DNA of 64,000 bases from Microvelia longipes (lineage: Eukaryota > Arthropoda > Insecta > Hemiptera > Veliidae). Under the pieces are notes generated by a model that saw only the letters and a list, made by a program, of their open reading frames with translations, was not told the DNA's origin and ran no database searches. The stretch lies in NCBI GenBank assembly GCA_018340805.1, contig JACMZG010000040.1:507387-571386 (forward strand), in the 5' to 3' direction. Below, in pieces: positions 56,278 to 64,000 of this stretch. The position numbers and the translations under genes are program-made. The stretch's first letter is position 1. Each line of letters starts with the position of its first letter.

Positions 56278-56440
56278 AGAGCCATGACTCTTCCCCACGT
56301 CAGGTCTGCTAATAGAACAACTAAGAGATGGAGAACCATCCTCAAAATATCAAAACATCACTCCATTGCATTAGGTAAGATTGCAGATGGTATCCACTTT
56401 TCATACTATGATGACTTAATGGTCCAAGAGCCGGACCTGA
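56278..56440 (+). pseudogene. Duplicated PDE9 exon 12 fragment with splice donor
   Basis: 56278-56374 equals 51002-51098 with one difference (TCT to TCC, both Ser). 56375-56440 equals the intron as it continues at 51675, after the SINE, without the SINE. It therefore shows the pre-insertion state. It lies downstream of the PDE9 stop and is not expected to be translated as part of the gene. Confidence 0.88.
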
Positions 56441-56602
56441 AAAAATGTGACTCATTTTGTACTACTTTATACAAAGTATTTGTACCCAGTGTAAACTGTC
56501 ACGCCTTCAGACACCGTATAAATGTGATTTTACCTAAGTCCTCCCTTTAAGTATTAGTCTTTTTGTAACCGTGTTTCACTATAACAATGCCATACTTCGT
56601 AA

Positions 56603-57285
56603 TAGTCCAAGAGCCAGGCTTAAAAAATGTCACTCATTGTGTACTTCATCAAACCAAACGTTTATTTAAATATACCTTAAATTATTAAGAAAAAACTTAA
56701 GTCTGTCTATCCAGAGTATATAGAGTAACCAAAGTAGCCCTTCATATGATTGCGTATGCTCAAAATGTTATAAAATCGCACAAATTTCAGTTTTCTTGAA
56801 ACAAGTGGTTCCCTGTGGGTCGTGTGCAAAACATGAAGAGAACATTTTTTAAAGCTGATAAAATGTTCTATAAAACGAGTGTTTAATCATCAAAATCAGA
56901 TAACTACAACCAAAGTTATGGCTCTTTAAAAACACCAAAATAATGGATTTTCTTTGACAAAATATTGGTTTTTTTGTGCATTTTTTTGCCCATTTAACAA
57001 ATATCATAACTTTATTTGTACTTATTCGATTATAGGGAATTTTATCAGCTTTAAAAGATGTTTTCTTCATGTCTTGCACACAACCTACAGGGAACCACTT
57101 ATTGCAAGAAAACTGAAATTGGTGCAATTTTATAAAATTTTGAGCATGCGCAATCATATGAAGGGCTCCACTCTGGATAGGCAGACTATGCTTTTCCATC
57201 ATAATTTAAGGTATATTTTCAGAATAATTTGGTTTGAAGTAGTACAAATGAGTCACATTTTTTCAGGTGGCTCTTGGACTATTAG
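56603..57285. mobile_element. Foldback MITE, family F, near full length
   Basis: AATAGTCCAAGAGCCAGGCT through complement TGGCTCTTGGACTATTAG. Arms match 45796-46482. Confidence 0.87.
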
Positions 57286-57844
57286 ATTTTGACCTCCTAC
57301 ATATGTTTTATCATTTATTTAAATAATTTGATTTTCTTATTATCTTTGTACAATTATGTTTTATTGGTCCTAAGAGTCAAAAATACCATAGCCTATTGTT
57401 TAACTTTTTTTTTATTATTAAATATCACAAAGTTAAATTTATAAACAAGTGGCCTAGTTATAAAAGACAAAGTATAGACCGCCTTTACTGTGGGTATAAT
57501 ATTTAGTCCAAAAGCACGATACGATAAACATGATTCATTTTTTATTTATTTGAACCATATTTGAACAAATATTTTCTAAAAATGTACCTAAAATCGTAGA
57601 GATATTATTACTAGAGAGGCCCTATAGGTTAAATTTTGAAACATCGTAAAAGTAACCTGACCACCTCGCATATAAATACAGTCTAATAATGACTACAAAA
57701 TTCCAGTAACTTATGCAGTAGAACGTTAAAAATACAAATCAAAACACATGCAATGTGAAGGAAGCTGAAAACAATTGATTTATTATAACCTTAACTTACT
57801 CTAGATAACCTTAATCTTGATAGTTTTTTTAAAAAATGAAAATT

Positions 57845-58335
57845 ACCACAATAAGGCGCGGTCGAATATCCACGGCCTTCTAGAACATTGGATCACCAAC
57901 ATACTTTTTTATAACTTTTTTTTTCAAAATTTGCAGTAATTAGCCGGATTTGTGATGAATGAAGCCTATTTCCGTAATCTATTTTGGTTAATCTCAAAGA
58001 GTATTTACATTCACTCAACAATTTATTATTAATCTAACTTGGTACACATACATAACTACTGTTAGACGTCAATGTTAACAAATATGACATGTCAAAATAT
58101 AACACAAATCAGGTAGATAACATTGACGTCTAACAGTAGTTATGTATGTACCAAGTTAGATTAAAAATAAATCGTTGAGTGAATGTAAATACTCTTTGAG
58201 ATTAACCAAAAGAGCGTGCAGATTACGGAAATAGGCTTCATTTATCACAAATCCGGCTAATTACTGAAAATTTTGAAAAAAAAATTTGTTGGTGATCCAA
58301 TGTTCTAGAAAGCCGTGGATATTCGACCGCGCCTT
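57845..58335. mobile_element. Foldback element with arms of about 235 bp
   Basis: ATAAGGCGCGGTCGAATATC at the left is matched by GATATTCGACCGCGCCTTAT at the right. Inner matches include ATTAGCCGGATTTGTGATGA and CTAACAGTAGTTATGTATGT. Centre near 58085. Confidence 0.87.
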
Positions 58336-58337
58336 AT

Positions 58338-58509
58338 TATTCTACTAGAAAGCAAAAGCATGTTGACAATGTCAAAACATAGATTAAAGAAGTCGGAGGT
58401 GGGAGTCAGCATGTTAGGAATAAAACTGTTTAACCACCTACCACCTAACATTAGAATTTTAAATTCAGATACTTTTAGCAAAGTAGTAAAGAACTTGCTT
58501 TTGAATTAA
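58338..58509 (+). pseudogene. Non-LTR retrotransposon C-terminal fragment
   Basis: Encodes MLTMSKHRLKKSEVGVSMLG then IKLFNHLPPNIRILNSDTFS and KVVKNLLLN plus stop, the typical C-terminus of CR1/Jockey-type reverse transcriptases (compare [20 protein letters not shown] at 14706). Confidence 0.72.
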
Positions 58510-58572
58510 GTGTTTTAAAATAGAATTCAAAAAATGAGCGCTAGAGGAGTTCATTTAATCAGAGTAATAAAA

Positions 58573-58855
58573 TCAGTCTCTACACTGGTGTCAAAAATTT
58601 ATTTAAAATAAAGCATAACCGGCTTTCAACCAACTTAAGGTCATCATCAGTGCCGGTGAGGTGTTAGGAAGCTGGGTTTTGAGTCTTTTCTTACTGTTGA
58701 CTATTATTAGACTATAACAACAGTAAGAAAAGACTCAAAACCCTGCTTCCTAACACCTCACTTGCACTGATGATGACTTTTAGTTGGTTAAAAGCCGGTT
58801 ATGCTTTATTTTAAATAAATTTATGACACCTGTGTAGAGACTTATTTCATTACTA
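58573..58855. mobile_element. Head-to-head Penelope-like ends (palindrome)
   Basis: Left CTCTACACTGGTGTCAAAAA and right complement; each arm has TAAAGCATAACCGGCTTT next to CATCATCAGTG. The centre near 58710 has AGTCTTTTCTTACTGTTG inverted. Confidence 0.75.
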
Positions 58856-59104
58856 TGTTTTATAATGTTAAAGAGTACTTAAATTTTAAAGTTTAATTAA
58901 TTCTTTGTTAGTTTAACGAGACTATTGTAATGTGCAGTTACTTATTGGTCGTTTTATCTTATCTTGAAGGAGGTTTCAATGAGGTTACACAGAGCCTTTG
59001 AGTGATCCAAAAAGATGTTTGAGGCTGCTGAAACTAGATAGGCGTCTGAAATATAGCTTATAACGAGATAGGTTATGCCCCCTCTAGTATATATCTCTAT
59101 GATT

Positions 59105-60200
59105 TAAATTATGAAGGATAATCAAAGTTAGTTTGTTCTAAAAGGACTTCATATAATTGCATACACTTCACAGTTTTGACAATGGTACTAATTTTAGTAT
59201 TATAGTAAACAAATCAGATGAAATGAATGTAATTGAATGGAAAAAAATTTCATTCAAAAGTTTTTTCATTCTAATATTTTACAGGGTGTTCTTTTATATG
59301 ATGTACTTAAAGATAATGCAATAAAAAAATTGTCCAAATACTCTATTCTACTTTTTACTTAACTTACCTTATAAATGAGAAAAAGTAAAAATTGGATTAA
59401 AGCTGTTTTTCAGGTCCAGCTTTTGGACTGAAACAAACTAACTGTTTTTGCAACTATTTATATTTTCTATAAATTCCTCCTAATCTACTTAATTTTACTG
59501 AAATTTAAAATAAATAAGTAAAAATATTTATTTATATTTGCTTTCAATTTTACTTTTTTTTAATTTTTTTTAAACTTTATTGATTATTGTCTACCATAAA
59601 TGTATTTGGCATAGTGCTCATACTGGTTAAAATGACTTGTCAGTCTTGATAGGAGGAATCACCCAGTGGTAATACTCCTTGGCGTGGTAATTTTTTTATA
59701 ATTAAAAAAAATAAACATTAAAGGCGTCTAGAAATTAATTTTAGACAAATAAAACCATAATCTTGCTATTTTATCATTATTAGTTAAAAAAATCTTTAAT
59801 TAGTTACTTTAAACTAAATTTTTTGATTAATTACTTTAAATGCGGGTCATTTAGTAATTAATGTTAATTCATGAACAAATTTTAATTATAGAATTGTATT
59901 AGTCATTAAATGTTTAAGATTTTTAATTTTTTTTTGTTAAATAATTTTTAATTATTTTTTTGTTGTCAATTTTCGATTGATTTATTAAATTATATCAATT
60001 AGTCGTTAATTAATTAGTCGTTGTGTGTAATAAATATGTACCTAAACTTTATGTATGTGTTCCAAAATTAAAAATCTATTAACTGTAACGGTTGTTAATA
60101 TATATCATTATTCTTTATGAAAAAAATAATAATTAAAAAAGATATCTATTCTTAATAAAAATAAATTGTTTTTGTGTACATTTCTTATTTTACAGAGTGT
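59105..60200. other. AT-rich sequence, no gene
   Basis: 59265-59350 (ACAGGGTGTTCTTTTATATG, TAAAGATAATGCAATAAAAA) is the inverted partner of 25555-25655. Otherwise nothing recognised. Confidence 0.5.
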
Positions 60201-60239
60201 AAGAAATCCACTAAGTATATTTTTGTATTCCTTTCTTAA

Positions 60240-61090
60240 TATAATATTTAAGAAATGCACAAAATAGTTTTTTGTGTCTATTTCTTAATTTATTAATTTT
60301 AAGAAATGCACAAAATAGTTTTTTGTGTCTATTTCTTAATTTATCGATTTTAAGAAATGCACAAAATAGTTTTTTGTGTTCATTTCTTAATTTATCGATT
60401 TTAAGAAATGCACAAAATAGTTTTTTGTGTTCATTTCTTAATTTATCGATTTTAAGAAATGCACAAAATAGTTTTTTGTGTTCATTTCTTAATTTATCAA
60501 TTTTAACATAGAGATATATAGTAGAGTGGGCATAGCCCATCTCAATACATTGAGAGGTCTGAAACATCTTTTGTTTGAGGGGCATCAGTTACATTGAGGG
60601 GCTCTCAGGGGCTCTGTGTAACCTCATTGAAACCTCCTTCAATAGTGAGTTAAGGTTATAATAAATCAATTTATTTTGGCTTCCCACACATTGTTTGTGG
60701 TTTGATTTGTATTTAAAACATTTTCCTATATAAGTTATTGTAATTTTGTACTGATTATTTGATTGTATTTATAATCGAAGGTGTTCAGGTTACTTTTTCG
60801 ATGTTTCACTATTTAACCTATAGGGCTCCTCTAGTAATAATATCTCTATGCATTTTAAGAAATGCACAAAATAGTTTTTTTGTAAATTTCTTAATTTATA
60901 ATTTTTTTGAGGTATGCACAAAATTTTTTTTTGTACATTTCTTAATTTATGAATTTTAAGAAATGTTCAAAATATAATTTTTGTATTTGATTCTTACTTT
61001 TTAAATTTTAAGAAATGCACAAAATATTTTGTTTTTGTTTCTTTATATAATATTTAAGAAGTATACTATTTTTTGTGTACATTTCGTTGT
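60240..61090. repeat. 51-bp minisatellite of hairpin units, interrupted by a MITE
   Basis: Each unit is AAGAAATGCACAAAATAG followed by TTTTTTGTGTTCATTTCTT, an imperfect palindrome. Five regular copies at 60245-60505, diverged copies at 60850-61060. A family B MITE separates the two parts. Confidence 0.88.
60507..60850. mobile_element. hAT-like MITE, family B, inside the 51-bp array
   Basis: 344 bp. Ends CATAGAGATATATAGTAGAG and complement. Flanks AATTTTAA and CATTTTAA agree at 7 of 8 bases. Confidence 0.88.
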
Positions 61091-61588
61091 GTAAAATGTG
61101 GATATTTTAATTCAATGCAAATTCTCTTCCAGTTTGAAAGAATTTGCATAAAATATATTTACTTTTTACTTGGGACCCTCTCTGACACTATAAATATCCA
61201 TATCTTTTCTATTTTAAATGAATAAATATATAAAAAATATAATAATAAATGTATCAAAAAAATGAAATAAATGTACTATATTGTTGTTAAGTGTTCTGAA
61301 CAAATCTTCCATATTTTTTTAATGTGAAAAACCCCCCTGCGTATTAAAAAATATTTAAATAATTATATTTCGTAAAATGAATCTAATGTAATTTCTTTAA
61401 GATGGTGCAACCTTAATAAACGTGTTAGTGGACAGTGAAAAATAAAATGAGAAATGGTCTTAGGTTCCAATCTGAAACCATTAACATCATTTGGCCTACT
61501 CTATTTTTTCTTTACTCTGCGTTTTTATCTCAAATTTTGTATCATTTAAGAAGTTTTCACTGATAGCTTTGTTAGTTAGAGCGTCAGG

Positions 61589-62048
61589 CAAAGAGACTAA
61601 AACTATTAGAGGGAGGATACAACAGTTCTTATCATTCCTTTGGTAGCTAGGTGCCGTAACGGTACATTGGTGACGTCATTTTTTTTATTTTTTTCTAATA
61701 ATTACAATTTCACGTAAATATTACATTAGTTTTCGGACTATTTTGTTTTAAATCAAGTAATGAATTTAAAATAAGTTTTAATTATTATCTATTGCACGTA
61801 TTCTTTAATTGTAAGTGTTGAATAAAGTAGTTTAATGTGGCATCACTGAAAAATGTCCGCCGTTAGTAGAGTGCATGCTACAATAGGAGTTGTAGTGGGG
61901 TGAGGGGGGGGGTATCTAGTCTCTCTCTAGGGAGACTATAGTAAGGGGAAGTACAGTTACAGCACCTATGGAAACTGTCTCACTTCCAGACCCCTTATCA
62001 CTGTGTTAATCGGGTTCTGTACTCCTTCTAATAGTTTTAGTCTCTTTG
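61589..62048. mobile_element. hAT-like MITE, family C, perfect 8-bp target duplication
   Basis: 460 bp flanked by GCGTCAGG at 61581-61588 and 62049-62056. Ends CAAAGAGACTAAAACTATTA and complement. Reference copy for the family. Confidence 0.93.
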
Positions 62049-62334
62049 GCGTCAGGTCTTTTTATAGCCAGGATTAGCCCCATTGGCTTTATCAAATTAT
62101 TTTCCCACGCTGTCAACTGATTATAACCGTGTGTTATACTTTAATGATCAGCCAGTAAGTCCATAACTCTAATAATAATAATCATATATTATCTGGTCAC
62201 TGGCTTTGGTGCACAACTATTTAAAGTGTCCTTACATCCATAAGGATAGTCTTAGTGACTTAGTTGCTTGATGATTGAAAATGTGGTTCTCTTCTCCCCT
62301 ATCTCATTATTTTTAAACACTTACAAATATATAA

Positions 62335-62685
62335 TTTATATAAATAAAAATAGAATTAGTTACACAAAAAGTCCTTTTATTTTTTAATATATAATAATAA
62401 CTAAGCTTTCGACTAAAAATTAGTCATCATCAGAGTTTAACAAATATAAAATATAAAATGAAAATACAATTATACAGACTACTTCATATTGCACCTTGGT
62501 ATGGTTAAACATACCAAGGTGCAATATGAAGTAGTCTGTATAATTGTATTTTCATTTTATATTTTATATTTGTTAAACTCTGATGATGACTAATTTTTAG
62601 TCGAAAGCTTAGTTATTATTATATATTAAAAAATAAAAAGACTTTTTGTGTAACTAATTCTATTTTTATTTATATATTGTTTTAC
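62335..62685. mobile_element. Near-perfect palindrome of two Penelope-like ends
   Basis: Arms of about 165 bp around GGTTAAACATACC at about 62510. Each arm has CTGATGATGACTAATTTTTA then GTCGAAAGCTTAGTTATTAT. The single arm is at 8010-8180. Arm identity looks very high. Confidence 0.82.
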
Positions 62686-62689
62686 AAGT

Positions 62690-63185
62690 CCACAAATAAG
62701 AAACTTTTTAATATATAATTTATATTAAATTAATGTATACGTTTTTTTTTAATTAGCACACAATCTACCATCTTTATAATGTTTTAAATAGGAGTAAAGA
62801 TAAATAACTTTTTTTATGAAAAATAAATTTGAAATGAGAGTAAATCGCTTTTAATTGTATTTTACTGTGATTGGGACTTATAAAAAAATACAGCTACCCT
62901 TATGTAGCTGTATTTTGTCTTATAGTAGATTAATCTATCATGTAATTTTCACTGAGATTAAAAAGACCAAACAAATTTAGTCAGATCAAATATGTTATAT
63001 TAAGTTAATCAAATATCAAGTTTGTACCATCTTATTATATATAAGAATTAAACTACGCTTAATCAATATAATAAATATATTTTACTGTCCCAAATTAATA
63101 TGTAATTAAATAGTCATGAAATTATTTGAGATGTTTTATATGTATTGTGTATTATGTTTGCGTATTGAGAAAGTTGGGTGTGTAA
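62690..63185. other. AT-rich sequence, one small hairpin
   Basis: AAAATACAGCTA and TAGCTGTATTTT at about 62887-62916 form a hairpin. No gene. Confidence 0.5.
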
Positions 63186-63189
63186 GTTG

Positions 63190-63680
63190 TATTTGGCTGA
63201 ACTTCGGTATACGGTGCTCCCTGTTATCAATACTATATATCGATATATTTTTAGTTTAGAGATGTGACATAGGAATAATCGATATATGCCTTTTCTTTTA
63301 CGTTTATGAACATATTGTATTATTTTTTTAAATGTTTTTTTGTTGTTTGTGTTTTTTTATATGTTGTAAAATGGTTTATAACTATTTTTTATATTTTTTT
63401 TATGTTTTCATAAGAATAATCGATGATACACCACATCTAATTTTATCTTATTTTTTACGTATTTTTGTGTTTGTTATTTTCAGGTTTTTTTATTATATTT
63501 TTGTTGTTAATGTTTTCATTTATTTATTGTATGGTTTTTTTAATGTTTTAATTATAAATAATAATTTAACGACGCTGCTTATCTTTTAAGTGCTCAGTTC
63601 TCGTTTACGAGTCGCGTAACTAAAAATATATCGATTTATAGTATTGATAACAGGGTGCACCGTATACCGAAGATTTACCG
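63190..63680. mobile_element. MITE with long inverted repeats (CTTCGGTATACGGTGC)
   Basis: Left ACTTCGGTATACGGTGCTCC then CTGTTATCAATACTATATAT; right complement at 63608-63675. The arms are about 55 bp. The 85-codon frame inside is T-rich and meaningless. Confidence 0.82.
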
Positions 63681-63696
63681 TTGTATTTTTGTGTTA

Positions 63697-64000
63697 TACA
63701 GGGTGGTCCAGAAGTCCTCCCCTCTTCCACCGATCTTTTAAAATTTGAATCGTTAAACATAATGTAGTGAAACTTAGGGTACTACTTTGTGTGAAGGAAT
63801 TTTTTTTTAGCGGTGGACACTAAAGTTAAAGAACTGATTGGTATTTTTGTGACCATCGAGCTTTAACCCGCTAGATTGATATATTTTGACTCACTGATAA
63901 AGGATCAGGTGGTCTGCCATTTCAGATCGTGAAATTTTGGCCCCTGCCAAAAAATCCAAGCCGAAAAATTACCCCAAAATCAGTTTTTGCCCATTAGCGC
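63697..64000 (+). mobile_element. Start of another repeat (CAGGGTGGTCCAGAAGTC)
   Basis: CAGGGTGGTCCAGAAGTC is a common terminal string of insect DNA transposons. The element continues past the window end. Confidence 0.4.

Larger units (their letters stand above)
55616..56565. mobile_element. Family C MITE carrying a piece of PDE9 exon 12
   Basis: Left part (55616-56277): tandem copies of the MITE left end. Middle (56278-56374): 97 bp of exon 12, then 56375-56440 with the donor and original intron start. Right part (56480-56565): ACTGTCACGCCTTCAGAC to TTAGTCTTTTTG, alignable with the right end of the full MITE at 61960-62048. The reading frame of the exon copy is intact but has no upstream exon context. 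Confidence 0.8.
57595..59101. mobile_element. Family B MITE (minus orientation) split by nested insertions
   Basis: 57595-57803 is the reverse of the family B right half (CGTAGAGATATTATTACTAG to CCTTAACTTACTCT). 58966-59101 is the other half (GAAGGAGGTTTCAATGAGGT to TATATATCTCTATG). About 1160 bp of unrelated repeats lies between. Confidence 0.82.
55475..62143. mobile_element. Possible large family A-related element or pair of ends
   Basis: TAGTATTGCACACGATTATA then ATCAGTTGACAGC at 55475 is inverted at 62105-62143 (GCTGTCAACTGATTATAACC then GTGTGTTATAC). The ends resemble the family A terminus. If paired, they enclose about 6.7 kb of nested repeats. They could also be ends of separate copies. 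Confidence 0.4.

Noticed and set aside
56284..56550. Open frame encoding a basic 88-residue protein
   Set aside because: It is the copied exon 12 fragment running into MITE sequence; no own promoter or acceptor is visible.
60272..60585. Repetitive open frames on both strands
   Set aside because: By-products of the 51-bp hairpin array, which has no stop in some frames.

Overview
The window looks like AT-rich nuclear DNA from an arthropod, most likely an insect. It carries a single recognisable host gene, spread over about 45 kb on the + strand and split by introns of 0.7 to 15.7 kb. The introns are packed with transposon relics and minisatellites. The species cannot be named from the sequence.

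Host gene. Thirteen exons between 9662 and 54488 join in phase with standard AG/GT borders. They encode the catalytic domain and C-terminus of a PDE9-type cGMP phosphodiesterase. The first seven exons (9662-41280) hold the HD-domain metal ligands (HNFRH, HDLDH, the Asp of ADISNE), the invariant glutamine, and the end of the catalytic domain. The last six (43142-54488) encode a tail of about 300 residues, rich in Ser, Arg and Lys, with a run of eight histidines. The first exon seen starts mid-codon, so the promoter and 5' exons lie upstream or were not recognised.

Layout. 1-9660: upstream sequence or intron with a 5S-derived SINE, several MITEs, a 40-bp minisatellite and Penelope-like ends. 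9662-16043: exons 1 to 5. 16044-25254: intron with a MITE, a non-LTR RNase H relic, a 121-bp satellite, a 12-bp minisatellite and tRNA-derived SINEs. 25255-25416: exon 6. 25417-41133: intron with long foldback elements, a 67-bp minisatellite of about 2.5 kb, and a reverse-transcriptase relic invaded by a 35-bp repeat. 41134-54488: exons 7 to 13, separated by MITEs, foldbacks, a BEL/Pao relic and a SINE inserted on a splice donor. 54489-64000: downstream of the gene, with nested MITEs including one that carries a copy of exon 12, foldbacks, a 51-bp minisatellite and a Penelope-like palindrome.

Main points. (1) A piece of exon 12 with its splice donor sits inside a hAT-like MITE whose left end has been amplified into a tandem array. 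(2) Two MITE families each have a copy reduced to little more than its two inverted repeats (53 and 34 bp), both with perfect 8-bp target duplications. (3) Several minisatellites can be traced to a piece of a transposable element. (4) A tRNA-derived SINE duplicated the splice donor of exon 12. (5) A SINE family has a 5S rRNA head and a repeated GACGAGCGAAGCGAGTC body. No intact transposase or reverse transcriptase gene, no functional tRNA or rRNA gene and no CRISPR array was found.
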